From NCBI RefSeq assembly GCF_003226535.1, contig NZ_QKOB01000008.1:46846-110845 (forward strand): DNA of 64,000 nucleotides. Direction: 5' to 3'. The DNA is from Meiothermus sp. Pnk-1 (GTDB lineage: Bacteria; Deinococcota; Deinococci; Deinococcales; Thermaceae). The stretch's first letter is position 1, and each line of letters begins with the position of its first letter. The position numbers and the translations under genes are program-made. The notes beneath the pieces are model-generated. The model did no database searches, was not told where the DNA came from, and was given only the letters and a program-made list of their open reading frames with translations. Shown here piece by piece: positions 1-7,922 of the stretch.

Positions 1-1064
1 TGATGAGCGAGCTAGGAGACCCGCACTCGAGGCTTTGGCTGCCGGAGGAGTACGCCGGGCTGGGTCTGGTGCCTGGGGATCGGCAAGCTCGGCGAGGGCT
101 GGGGATCCGCCACACGGTGGTGCCCGAATTGGTGGGGTTGATCGTACTCGAGGTCGAAGACGGCAGTCCGGCCAAGGCTGCGGGGTTACGGCGGGGCGAC
201 CGCATCGTGAGGGTCAATGGCCAAGAACTCAGCGGCAGCGCCGACGAGCGCCGGGCGGTGCTGGCCAAGGCCGTGGCTGATGGGGGCGAGATCGATTTGG
301 CGGTGGCGCGGGCTCCTTTCGGTGCTCTGATCTCCTTGCGGATCACGCCGGGGATTTTGGCTACCCCGCTTCCCGAGATGTACTGGCTCGAGGAAGGGAT
401 CGCCTGGCTGCGCATCCCCAACTTCCGCGCCGAGCGGACCGCGCAGGAAGTTCACCGCCTGGTTCGCGAGGCACAGGACAAAGGGGCCTGGGGGCTGGTG
501 CTGGACCTGCGGAATAACGGCGGGGGTAGCCTATTCCAGGTCATCCTCACCGCCGGGGCTTTTGTAGAGGAGCCGGGCCGTCGCTACGAGCGCCGGGATC
601 TACTTGCCGATACGGTTGTATACCGCGGCGGTACGCTGCTGCGGCGCGACGGAGGCGGTGAGCGCCCGCTGTTGAGCCTGCCCGCCCCGGCGCGTTGGCG
701 GGGCCCGATGGTGGTGCTGGTCAACAAAGCCTCGGCCTCGGGGGCCGAGTTTTGCGCGTTGGATTTACAAAGCGCAGGCATTCCGGTGATCGGTGAAGAG
801 ACGGCGGGCGTGGGCGATACGGTCACCAACTTCTTTTTGCTGCGGCAAGGCGGCCCTGCGTTGCAGATCACCACCTTCATCGCCCGGCGGCTAGACGGGG
901 GCGCCTATCCCTCCAGGGTCACGCCGGACAAGGCCGTGGCCGATGACGCCAAGGCGCTGGCCGAGGGCCACGATGTGCCGCTGGAGGCTGCCCTCGGCTT
1001 TTTACGGAGCCATCGCCAGGCCACCGGGCTGGCTGCCCCGGACGCTTTGCTGCGCGCTTGGTAG
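1..1064 (+). CDS. S41 (C-terminal processing) peptidase, 5' end outside window
   Basis: The frame is already open at the left edge and begins in the conserved GDPHS..L.PEEY segment, so the N-terminus (export signal and cap) lies upstream. A PDZ domain follows at about residues 25-110 (GSPAKAAGLRRGD, VRVNG), then the S41 core with LDLRNNGGG and the serine motif NKASASGAE (probable nucleophile Ser246 in window numbering). Such enzymes trim C-termini of periplasmic or envelope proteins. The position that is normally the catalytic lysine (consensus T-x-GKG) reads TAGVG, with Val270. The enzyme may therefore be inactive or use another base. Family assignment is secure; activity is not. Confidence 0.85.
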   Translation, partial: MSELGDPHSRLWLPEEYAGLGLVPGDRQARRGLGIRHTVVPELVGLIVLEVEDGSPAKAAGLRRGDRIVRVNGQELSGSADERRAVLAKAVADGGEIDLAVARAPFGALISLRITPGILATPLPEMYWLEEGIAWLRIPNFRAERTAQEVHRLVREAQDKGAWGLVLDLRNNGGGSLFQVILTAGAFVEEPGRRYERRDLLADTVVYRGGTLLRRDGGGERPLLSLPAPARWRGPMVVLVNKASASGAEFCALDLQSAGIPVIGEETAGVGDTVTNFFLLRQGGPALQITTFIARRLDGGAYPSRVTPDKAVADDAKALAEGHDVPLEAALGFLRSHRQATGLAAPDALLRAW

Positions 1065-1088
1065 GCCAAGGGCTGCGTAAGAAGACGG

Positions 1089-1490
1089 CTACAATCCCTC
1101 TACCGGCTCTGCCTCGAGCTTGCGGATAGCCCGCCGTACCACCTCGGGAACCCGCGCGGATTGCTCTTCGTGCATCCATACCTGCACGGTTTGGGCTTTG
1201 GCCGCGAGCGCTTCCTCGGCATAGATCGCGTAGGCGGTGCGGAAGCTTTTGTTACCTACCGCTGTCACCCGGACGTGCACCTCGACCCGCTGGCCAAGCA
1301 GGATTGGCCTCAGGTAGTCAACTTCCGAGCGGGCCACCAGGGTTTTGAACTCGGGAAGGTCCGGCTCGAGGCTGTGTAAAGCGCGGTAGTAGGCAGCCCG
1401 AGCCTCTTCCAGGTAGCTCAGATAGACTGCGTTGTTGACGTGCGCAAAGGTGTCAAGGTCGCTGTAGCGAACCCAAATGGGGATGCTCAC
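1089..1490 (-). CDS. Acyl-CoA thioesterase, 4-hydroxybenzoyl-CoA thioesterase (4HBT) family
   Basis: A hotdog-fold protein of about 133 residues with the 4HBT signature RYSDLDTFAHVNNAVYL near its N-terminus, including the catalytic Asp. It resembles YbgC/FadM-type thioesterases, which hydrolyse acyl-CoA in the cytoplasm. I chose the GTG at 1490 because VSIPIWVRYSD is the usual start of the family and an AAGGGTGG-like ribosome site precedes it. An in-frame ATG at 1526 would add 12 residues. It is divergent from pepF, and the two starts are only about 60 bases apart, so they share a short promoter region. The substrate cannot be told from sequence. Confidence 0.85.
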   Translation of the reverse strand: MSIPIWVRYSDLDTFAHVNNAVYLSYLEEARAAYYRALHSLEPDLPEFKTLVARSEVDYLRPILLGQRVEVHVRVTAVGNKSFRTAYAIYAEEALAAKAQTVQVWMHEEQSARVPEVVRRAIRKLEAEPVEGL

Positions 1491-1539
1491 CGGAAAGACC
1501 ACCCTTACAAGATACTCCGGTTGCAAGTGCCCTTGCGGC

Positions 1540-1545
1540 TATACT
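1540..1545 (+). promoter_or_regulatory. -10 element of a leaderless pepF promoter
   Basis: TATACT lies six bases before the ATG at 1552, so transcription should begin at or next to the start codon. No purine-rich ribosome site is present. The -35 region is weak. Confidence 0.55.
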
Positions 1546-1551
1546 CTAACC

Positions 1552-3306
1552 ATGCATCATGTGGCCGAACTTCCCCAGTGGGATTTGACCCCGTTGTTTT
1601 CAGGGTTGGATGCCAAAGATTTTCAAGCTGCGTGGGACGATGTACGCCAGCGTATCCGCGACCTCGAGGCCCTGATGGGCCGTCACGAAGTAGGCAAGCG
1701 GGCCGCCCGCCCCTCCGACAAGGCCGCCTTCCGGGAGATCATTGACGCACTGAACGGCATTTACGAAGCGCAGACTCCCCTTGGCGCTTACCTCTACGCC
1801 CTCGTCTCTACCGAGGCCACCAACGAGGCCGCCCAGGCCAAGCTCTCTGAGTACGAGGGCCTGATGCTCCAGCTACAGCGGCTGCGCCCGCGCTGGGTGG
1901 TTTGGCTGGCCGCGCTCGAGCCCGAGATGGTCGAAGCCGGAGAGTATTCGATCCTCATCGAAGAGGCCAAGGTAGAAGCCCAGCACATGATGAGTGAAGC
2001 AGAGGAGGTCCTGGCTGCCGAGCTCTCGCTTTCGGGCGGGGCGGCTTGGGCCAAACTGCACGGCAACTTGACCAGCCTCATCACCGCTTCGGTGAACGGG
2101 GAAGAGTTGCCCATGTCCTCGGTACGGCTCTTAGCCATGAACCCCGACCCCGCGGTGCGCAAAGCCGCCTATGAGGCGGAGCTTGCCGCCTGGAAGGCCA
2201 ACGAGGTGGCGCTGGCAGCGGCCCTCAACGGCTGGAAGGGGGAACAGAGCACCCTCAACCGCAAGCGCGGCTGGGCCGACGACCTCGAGCCCACCCTGCA
2301 GCAAAACCGCATCACCCGCGGGGCCCTCTCGGCCATGCAGGCGGCGATGGTGGAGAGCTTCCCAATCTGGAGACGCTACTTCCGGGCTAAGGCCAAGGCT
2401 TTGGGTAAAGAACGGCTCGACTGGTGGGACCTTTTCGCGCCCGTCGGCGTGGCTGGCGGTAGGCGCTGGAGTTGGGAGGAGGGGCGGAGGTTCATCGTGG
2501 AGCACCTGTCCGCTTTTTCTCAGGCTGATGCCGATCTGGCGGAGCGGGCCTACGCCGAGCGTTGGATCGACGCCCTACCGCGCAAGGGCAAGGTTGGCGG
2601 GGCGTACTGCATGCCCATCGGCAAGGGGCAAAGCCGCATCCTCACCAACTACGAGGAGAGCTTCGGTGGGGTCTCCACCATGGCCCACGAGCTTGGCCAC
2701 GCCTACCACAACCTCTGCTTGTCCACCCGACCAGCCCTCTTACGCCAGACGCCGATGACCCTGGCCGAGACCGCTAGCATCATGAACGAGACCATCATTA
2801 CCGAGGCGGCCTTGAGCAGCGTGTCCGAAGCCGAGCAACTCCCCATCCTGGAAGGCAACCTACAGGATACGGCTCAGGTGATAGTGGACATCCACTCCCG
2901 GTTCTTGTTCGAGCGCTCGGTGTTTGAAAAGCGCAAAGAGCGGGAGCTTTCCCCCAGCGAGTTCAAGCAGCTTATGCTCGAGGCCCAGCAGGCTACCTAC
3001 GGCGACGCTCTGGCTTCCTACCACCCCTACATGTGGGCGGTGAAGGGGCACTACTACGGCAGCGATTTCTACAACTATCCCTACGCCTTCGGCCTCCTCT
3101 TTGGGCTGGCCCTGTTCAACAAATACCGGCTCGAGGGCCCCGATTTCGTAGCCCAGTACGATGACCTCTTGGCCTCGGTAGGGACCTACTCGGCGCAGCA
3201 GCTGGCCGCCCGCTTCGGCTTCGACCTGGAGGATCCGGGTTTTTGGGCCGGGGGGCTCGAGGTGTTGGCTGCGCGGATTGCGCGCTTTGAGAAGCTGGTG
3301 GGATAG
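1552..3306 (+). CDS. pepF: Oligoendopeptidase F (M3 family zinc peptidase)
   Basis: This 584-residue protein has the M3 zinc motif HELGH within MAHELGHAYHN, followed by the downstream glutamate region (MNETIITEAAL). It has the all-helical N-terminal half typical of PepF, has the usual family length, and lacks a signal peptide. It should hydrolyse short peptides in the cytoplasm. The start is set at 1552 (MHHVAELPQWDL), not the upstream in-frame ATG at 1477, because the -10 box lies just before 1552 and homologues begin at this motif. A perfect stem-loop follows about 90 bases after the stop. Confidence 0.95.
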   Translation: MHHVAELPQWDLTPLFSGLDAKDFQAAWDDVRQRIRDLEALMGRHEVGKRAARPSDKAAFREIIDALNGIYEAQTPLGAYLYALVSTEATNEAAQAKLSEYEGLMLQLQRLRPRWVVWLAALEPEMVEAGEYSILIEEAKVEAQHMMSEAEEVLAAELSLSGGAAWAKLHGNLTSLITASVNGEELPMSSVRLLAMNPDPAVRKAAYEAELAAWKANEVALAAALNGWKGEQSTLNRKRGWADDLEPTLQQNRITRGALSAMQAAMVESFPIWRRYFRAKAKALGKERLDWWDLFAPVGVAGGRRWSWEEGRRFIVEHLSAFSQADADLAERAYAERWIDALPRKGKVGGAYCMPIGKGQSRILTNYEESFGGVSTMAHELGHAYHNLCLSTRPALLRQTPMTLAETASIMNETIITEAALSSVSEAEQLPILEGNLQDTAQVIVDIHSRFLFERSVFEKRKERELSPSEFKQLMLEAQQATYGDALASYHPYMWAVKGHYYGSDFYNYPYAFGLLFGLALFNKYRLEGPDFVAQYDDLLASVGTYSAQQLAARFGFDLEDPGFWAGGLEVLAARIARFEKLVG

Positions 3307-3311
3307 AGGCT

Positions 3312-3336
3312 TTGTCGTACGTCGAACGCTGTATGC
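3312..3336 (+). repeat. Degenerate ACGTCGTACG-family repeat, copy A
   Basis: The segment after pepF contains GTCGTACGTCGAACG and a diverged continuation. The same core occurs near 50925, 52830 and 63800. It is short and degenerate, so it is a weak member on its own. Confidence 0.4.
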
Positions 3337-3393
3337 CCTACGAAGGCCCGTGGCTTGTAGCTGGTGGATCCATCCCCTAAAGGAAGAGTGGTT

Positions 3394-3420
3394 GGGGCGA
3401 GGGTTCCGATCCCTCGCCCC
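3394..3420 (+). terminator. Stem-loop downstream of pepF
   Basis: A perfect 10-bp stem (GGGGCGAGGG / CCCTCGCCCC) encloses a 7-base loop. The following bases (cgcatattcctt) are only mildly T-rich, so it may be a processing or weak intrinsic terminator site. Confidence 0.55.
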
Positions 3421-3496
3421 CGCATATTCCTTCCCCGCGTCTAAAACATGATTTCAACAATTTGGCAAGCTGTACTTAAAAAATATAAAACGTGAC

Positions 3497-3526
3497 TTGA
3501 CAATATATAAATATAAGCCTTACACT
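3497..3526 (+). promoter_or_regulatory. Sigma-A-type promoter of the 3.5-7.9 kb operon
   Basis: TTGACA (3497-3502), an 18-base AT-rich spacer and TACACT (3521-3526) lie in an unusually AT-rich stretch. They are followed by the strong ribosome site AAGGAGGGGG before the ATG at 3549. It is one of the few consensus -35 boxes in the window. Confidence 0.7.
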
Positions 3527-3548
3527 TCCTGATAAGGAGGGGGTAAGG

Positions 3549-3803
3549 ATGTACGTTTCGAATAACTGGCAAGCGCTCGAGCGTCTTTCGCGGGATCGCG
3601 TCGCCACCCTGCGCGCCGAGGCGTGTTTTCGCGGCGTCAGCCGGGTGGCGTGTTTTCGCGGCGTCAGCCGGGTGGCCGAGCAACGTCAGAAGCCGCCCCG
3701 CCTGAGCCTGCGGCGGCGGATCGCCCGGCGGTTTAGAGAATGGGCCAGGAAGCTCGAGAGCGAGCCCTACTGGGGGCGGGAGGGGGAAGCCTCCTATGGA
3801 TGA
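3549..3803 (+). CDS. Small basic protein with an internal 27-bp duplication
   Basis: This 84-residue, very arginine-rich protein was not recognised. A strong Shine-Dalgarno sequence and a consensus promoter precede it, and it overlaps the next gene by 8 bases, which supports translation. Residues ACFRGVSRV occur twice in tandem because 27 bp (3621-3647) are exactly repeated (3648-3674). The C-terminal part (RRRIARRFREWARKLE) looks like a basic amphipathic helix. It is the first gene of the operon encoding YvlB/LiaX-like proteins and may be a small regulator or membrane-associated peptide. Function unknown. Confidence 0.6.
   Translation: MYVSNNWQALERLSRDRVATLRAEACFRGVSRVACFRGVSRVAEQRQKPPRLSLRRRIARRFREWARKLESEPYWGREGEASYG
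3621..3674 (+). repeat. Perfect tandem duplication, 2 x 27 bp, in frame
   Basis: The unit beginning GCGTGTTTTCGCGGC is repeated head to tail without mismatch. Its length is a multiple of three, so the reading frame is kept. The lack of divergence suggests a recent event. Confidence 0.95.
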
Positions 3804-4563
3804 GCGTAGCCGCATCCGAGCCCTCCTCGAGGGAGGCCGGATTACCCAGGAAGAGGCCGACACCTTGCTCGAGACGCTGGATGAACTCGAGGCCGAGGAA
3901 GCCCCGACTCTTCAAAAGGAAATCAAACCGGTTGCTGTCGTTCCGGGTGAACTCCGCTGGGTCAAGGTGATTCTGCACTCCGAAGATTTAAAAGCCGGCT
4001 TCGACCCCCGCCTCGAGCAGCCCCTCATCGAGGGCCAGGTAGAAGTACAGGAGGAGGGCTCCGGTTTCCTGGTGACCCGCCAGCGGGGCCAGCGGCGGGA
4101 GCGGGGTGCTCACTTCTTCGAGAACGTGCTGCGCTACTTCGAGGGCAGCGAGGTCAAGGTGCACCTTCCGGCGGGCTGGGGGCTCGAGCTATACGTCACG
4201 TCGGGAGAGGTCGAGGTCGAGGGGATCCCCTTCGTACGGGGGAAGATCGGTTCCGGCGATGTCGAACTCGAGGACGTGCAGGGTTTGGACCTGCGGATCG
4301 CCTCGGGCAAACTCGAGGCCACCCTCAGGCTCACCCAAGGCGAGCACAAGCTGGTGATGGGCAGCGGAGACGCCGAGATTCGCTTCGTGGGTAGCTCGGT
4401 GCAGATCGCTGGGGTTTTGGGCAACGGCGAACTCGATCCGCGCGGCAACTTCAGCCAGCGGGGGCGGCTTGTCAAAGGCCTGGTCGGGCCGGGTGCGGCC
4501 AAGCTGAGCATTCAAATGGGAAGTGGCGATTTGACCCTGGAAGACCGGAGTGCTTCCGCTTAG
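3796..4563 (+). CDS. YvlB/LiaX N-terminal (SHOCT-like) plus DUF4097-type beta-repeat protein
   Basis: 255 residues. Residues 1-32 form a two-helix hairpin (RIRALLEGGRITQEEADTLL), the SHOCT-like/YvlB-LiaX N-terminal domain. The rest is a run of short beta strands with recurring G-x-V-E-V and G-S-G-D motifs, as in DUF4097 putative adhesin domains. There is no signal peptide. In Bacillus and Enterococcus, YvlB/LiaX-type proteins belong to cell-envelope stress responses; that role here is inferred. It overlaps the upstream small gene by 8 bases. The paralogue at 4669 has the same architecture. Confidence 0.75.
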   Translation: MDERSRIRALLEGGRITQEEADTLLETLDELEAEEAPTLQKEIKPVAVVPGELRWVKVILHSEDLKAGFDPRLEQPLIEGQVEVQEEGSGFLVTRQRGQRRERGAHFFENVLRYFEGSEVKVHLPAGWGLELYVTSGEVEVEGIPFVRGKIGSGDVELEDVQGLDLRIASGKLEATLRLTQGEHKLVMGSGDAEIRFVGSSVQIAGVLGNGELDPRGNFSQRGRLVKGLVGPGAAKLSIQMGSGDLTLEDRSASA

Positions 4564-4668
4564 GGCAGTGGCCACGACTTCTGCGCTGGATGAGGGCGAA
4601 AGACGCTATCGGGGAGGCGGTTTGCCATCTTAATGGGCGATATCGCAAACCGCTCTAGGAGGATCAAC

Positions 4669-5427
4669 ATGGACGAACGCGAACGGATAGAAGCTTTGCG
4701 GCGCGAAGGGAAGATCAACGACGAGGAAGCCCAGATGCTCCTGGAGGCCCTCGAGGCTGCGGATCAGCTCGAGGGGGAAGTCCAGTCCAGCGCAGAGCCC
4801 AAGGGTGTGGAGTATGGATCCCTCGAGGGGCAAGCTGGGGCCGGTGGCGGTTGGGCCTACCCGAGCCAAGAGCGGCGCTGGGTCAAGGTGAACATGCTGG
4901 CGGGACAACTTGAAGTCCGTGTGGATCCCAGCCTGCAAGAGCCCCGGGTGTGGGGCAAGGCCAGCGTGCGGCAGGTCGGCCAGGACTTGGTGGTCGAGCC
5001 GCAGCCGGTGCAGGGGGACTTCCTGGGGGGGGTGCTCAAAAACTTTAGGGCCGGCGAGTTGGACGTTCGCCTCCCTCCAGGCTGGGGCCTCGAGCTGGAC
5101 GGTAAAGCCGGGGATATCGAGATAGAAGGGGTGGCCTTTGTCCGAGGCCGCCTGTTGGCCGGGGACATCGAACTGCGCGAGGTCGGTGGGCTCGACCTGG
5201 ATGTGAAGGCCGGGAACATCGAGGGGAGCGCCTTGCTCCGCGAGGGAAGCCACCGCCTGCGCATCGAGATGGGCAACGCCCAGGTGCGGCTCTTGCCGGG
5301 CTCGAGCCTGAAGCTCAAAGCCGGGGTGGGGCTAGGGAACCTCGAGACCCCAGGGGACCGGATCGCCGACGGCGTGGGAACCCTGGAGGCGTATGTCCGC
5401 ATGGGCAACCTCGAGATCGAAGGGTAG
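4669..5427 (+). CDS. Second YvlB/LiaX N-terminal plus DUF4097-type protein
   Basis: 252 residues and a clear paralogue of the preceding gene. The N-terminal hairpin (ERIEALRREGKINDEEAQML) leads to a longer linker and then beta repeats (RRWVKVNMLAGQLEVRV, LPPGWGLELDGKAGDIEIEG). The start is set at 4669, where AGGAGGATCAAC gives a good ribosome site, instead of the ATG at 4633. It is presumably cytosolic or peripherally membrane-bound, since no export signal is visible. Tandem duplication probably produced the pair. Function is inferred only by family. Confidence 0.75.
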   Translation: MDERERIEALRREGKINDEEAQMLLEALEAADQLEGEVQSSAEPKGVEYGSLEGQAGAGGGWAYPSQERRWVKVNMLAGQLEVRVDPSLQEPRVWGKASVRQVGQDLVVEPQPVQGDFLGGVLKNFRAGELDVRLPPGWGLELDGKAGDIEIEGVAFVRGRLLAGDIELREVGGLDLDVKAGNIEGSALLREGSHRLRIEMGNAQVRLLPGSSLKLKAGVGLGNLETPGDRIADGVGTLEAYVRMGNLEIEG

Positions 5428-5441
5428 GCGGGGGCCTGAGT

Positions 5442-5834
5442 ATGGAAGACAAGAAGAAGATCATGGACATGGTGAAGGAGGGCAAGATCTCCATTGACCA
5501 GGCGTTAGAGCTTTTGGAGGCCCTCGAGCCGAGCGGAGAGCATCGGGGGTTCAGCTTGGCTCCCACCTCTTCTGCCCCCCAGGGCACGGCCCGCCTGCTG
5601 CGTATCCAGGTAGACGCCCAGGAGGCTAAGGTACGGGTCAACGTCCCGGTGGCGCTGGCCAAGTTCGCCCTGAGCTTCGTTCCCGAGGAGGCCAGAGAAA
5701 ACCTCTCGGATCGAGGTATTGATCTTTCCAACCTGCTCGATTCCCTAGGCAGCAACCTGCCTGAAGGCCGCCTAGTCGAGATCGAGGGCAGCGACGACGG
5801 CGAGCCGTTCAAGGTGATCGTGGAGGTGGTTTGA
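5442..5834 (+). CDS. Short YvlB/LiaX-like hairpin protein
   Basis: 130 residues. The N-terminus (KKKIMDMVKEGKISIDQAL) is again the SHOCT-like hairpin. The remainder (ARLLRIQVDAQEAKVRVNVPVALAKFALSFVPEEA...) resembles the C-terminal part of other bacterial SHOCT-like proteins, with a hydrophobic centre and a final strand (GEPFKVIVEVV). It lies 14 bases after its larger paralogue in the same operon. It may assemble with the other hairpin proteins. Confidence 0.7.
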   Translation: MEDKKKIMDMVKEGKISIDQALELLEALEPSGEHRGFSLAPTSSAPQGTARLLRIQVDAQEAKVRVNVPVALAKFALSFVPEEARENLSDRGIDLSNLLDSLGSNLPEGRLVEIEGSDDGEPFKVIVEVV

Positions 5835-5863
5835 GCGGGCGGGGCTACCTCTAGGGGGTCGGC

Positions 5864-6220
5864 ATGATGGCAGCTCTATTCAAACCAGGCAACTCCGGGA
5901 GCTTTTCTCGCAAGCTTCCGCCGCTGCGTCCGCGCTTTATATACCTGAGCCTCCGGACGCGAGGGTTGAAGGTTCCTATCTTTTTGGTGGTGCCGCTGAG
6001 CCTGCTCGAGCTCGCCCTGTGGACTAGCGTCTGGGTCTTAGACGGGCGGAGGCTGTTTGTCCAAAGCCGCTCAGCCGGGGCGGTTGGCTGGGAGGAGCGA
6101 ACCCGGCAAGCTATCCGGGGGCTCGCCAAGAGCATCACGGCATTGCGGGGTTACGAGGGCTTTGGCCTCCTCGAGATCGAGGCCAAGGGCGGGGTCTCGC
6201 TCAAGATCGGGCTTTGGTGA
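5864..6220 (+). CDS. Hypothetical protein with one membrane segment
   Basis: 118 residues, not recognised. A basic N-terminus is followed by one hydrophobic stretch at about residues 38-60 (VPIFLVVPLSLLELALWTSVWVL) and a soluble C-terminal region ending in a short beta-rich segment. No enzyme motif is visible. Codon use matches its neighbours and it continues the operon (29 bases after the previous stop). A membrane anchor or partner for the YvlB/LiaX-like proteins is possible but speculative. Confidence 0.55.
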   Translation: MMAALFKPGNSGSFSRKLPPLRPRFIYLSLRTRGLKVPIFLVVPLSLLELALWTSVWVLDGRRLFVQSRSAGAVGWEERTRQAIRGLAKSITALRGYEGFGLLEIEAKGGVSLKIGLW

Positions 6221-6283
6221 AGTGTGGCGTTGGGTTAGCTCGAGGGGCGGCCTCCGGGCAACGACCCAGTTAGGACCATTCTC

Positions 6284-7513
6284 ATGAACCATCCGTTGAA
6301 GAACATAGATTTCCGCTGGCTGCTCGCCTCGAGGGTCGCGGGCAACCTCAGCCTGGGGTTTGCCGAGGTGCCCCTCATGTGGTGGGTGCTGGAGACGACC
6401 GGCCAGGCTTCGCTGGTGGCGACGGTGGCGCTGATCGGGGCCATCGGGGCGTTGATCGCGGCCCCCCTGGGCGGGGTCTGGGCCGACCGAGGCCACAAGA
6501 GGCACCTGATCCAGTTCACCTATGCCGCGGATGCCCTAGTGCAACTGGCGATGATCTGGGGGATCGCCAGCGGCCACCTGGAGCTGTGGGGGGTTTACGT
6601 GCTGGTGGGGTTGGCCTCGCTTTTCGGAAACCTGCGCAGCCCAGCGCTAGGGGCTTTACAACCCCTGTTGCTCGAGCCCAACCAGTACCAGCAGGGCAAC
6701 GCGGTGATGAGCTTGGCCACCACGCTAGGCATGGCCGCCTCGTTCGCCTTGGCTGGGACCGCCACCGGGTTTCTCGGGGTGGCCGGAGCCTTGTGGGTCG
6801 GGCTGGGCTTGGTGGTGCTGGCGGCGTTGCTGCTCATCCCCATCCGGGAGCCCCAAGTGCTCTCGCACACCGCGCATCAACAGCCTGCCAGGGCCATGCT
6901 CGAGGGGTTGCGCTTTATTCGGCGGACTCCGGTGGTGTTTTGGATCGTTGTGATCGCCATGCTCATCAACCTGATCCTAGCCCCCTTCGGAGCGCTGGCC
7001 GCCCCTTATGCCAAGGGACTGGGGGGTGGGGCCGCCGATTACGGACTGCTCACCGCGGCCTTGATGGTAGGGCAACTCGCCGGGCTGGTGATGATGAACT
7101 TCATTCGGATGAGAAACCCCTTCCTCACCTTTTTGCTCGGCACCTGGGGGCTGGCCGGAGGGGTGGGGCTGCTCGCCGTGGCGCCCCACCTGATCGTAGC
7201 GCTGGCGCTGTTGGCTCTGTTCGGCGTGGCGGCTTCCTTCATGAACGTGCAGGCCATGACCTTGGCCCAGCAGGCCATCCCCAAGGAGATGATGGGACGG
7301 GTGTTCGGGGTGTTGCAGGGGCTCAACATGGGGGTGCAGCCGCTGGGCTTGGCGACCACTTCGGGCCTGCTGGCGGTAATGGGGGTGCGGTCTATTTTCG
7401 CCGCGATGGGCGCTTTGATGCTGCTGGCCTCGCTGGCCTGGTTCCAGCGCCCGGTGCGCTCGGCCCTTAAGATTGCGGGTGCTTGGCCCGAAAGGGCGTT
7501 AGGAGGTAACTGA
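6284..7513 (+). CDS. MFS transporter
   Basis: 409 residues with about twelve hydrophobic segments. The loop between helices 2 and 3 carries the MFS motif A variant (GGVWADRGHKR). The overall pattern fits the MFS_3/MacA-like drug-efflux branch, and many members export macrolides or other small molecules across the inner membrane. The substrate is not predictable. Its stop overlaps the start of the DUF2089 gene (TGATG), so the two are translationally coupled. Confidence 0.85.
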   Translation: MNHPLKNIDFRWLLASRVAGNLSLGFAEVPLMWWVLETTGQASLVATVALIGAIGALIAAPLGGVWADRGHKRHLIQFTYAADALVQLAMIWGIASGHLELWGVYVLVGLASLFGNLRSPALGALQPLLLEPNQYQQGNAVMSLATTLGMAASFALAGTATGFLGVAGALWVGLGLVVLAALLLIPIREPQVLSHTAHQQPARAMLEGLRFIRRTPVVFWIVVIAMLINLILAPFGALAAPYAKGLGGGAADYGLLTAALMVGQLAGLVMMNFIRMRNPFLTFLLGTWGLAGGVGLLAVAPHLIVALALLALFGVAASFMNVQAMTLAQQAIPKEMMGRVFGVLQGLNMGVQPLGLATTSGLLAVMGVRSIFAAMGALMLLASLAWFQRPVRSALKIAGAWPERALGGN

Positions 7514-7917
7514 TGCGAATCTATCCCATGCCCACTTCTTGCCCCGCTTGCCGCAGCCGGTTGCGGGTGAGCAGGCTGGTCTGCTCCAACCCCGATTGCC
7601 GTAGCGAAATCAGGGGCGAGTTCGAGGTCAACGAGTTTGCCTTGTTGCCTCCCGAACCGCTCGAGTTCCTGCGGCTTTATATCAAGAGCGGGGGTAACCT
7701 GAAAAAAGTCGAGAGCATCCTGGGGGTTTCGTACCCCACCGTACGGGCTCGCTTCAAAGATATGCTGTACGCCCTAGGCTACGAGATGCCTGACGAGCCC
7801 GAGCCCCCCCAGCCCGACCTGGCCAAGGAGCGCTCGGATATCCTCTCTGCGCTCGAGAGGGGAGAGATCACCCCTGAGGAGGCCAACCTCCGGCTACGGG
7901 CGCTCAGGCGCAGATGA
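7513..7917 (+). CDS. DUF2089 zinc-ribbon/HTH regulator
   Basis: 134 residues. An N-terminal zinc ribbon (CPAC...CSNPDC) is followed by a helix-turn-helix (GGNLKKVESILGVSYPTVRARF). The C-terminus (RSDILSALERGEITPEEANL) repeats the same hairpin that begins the three YvlB/LiaX-like proteins upstream. DUF2089 proteins are putative transcription regulators. The shared hairpin in one operon suggests it may be titrated by those proteins through hetero-association. It ends 5 bases from the convergent histidine kinase. Confidence 0.8.
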   Translation: MRIYPMPTSCPACRSRLRVSRLVCSNPDCRSEIRGEFEVNEFALLPPEPLEFLRLYIKSGGNLKKVESILGVSYPTVRARFKDMLYALGYEMPDEPEPPQPDLAKERSDILSALERGEITPEEANLRLRALRRR

Positions 7918-7922
7918 GGCGT

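Noticed and set aside
1477..1551. Upstream ATG extension of pepF
   Set aside because: The -10 box at 1540 lies inside the extension and homologues start at MHHVAELPQWDL-like sequence.
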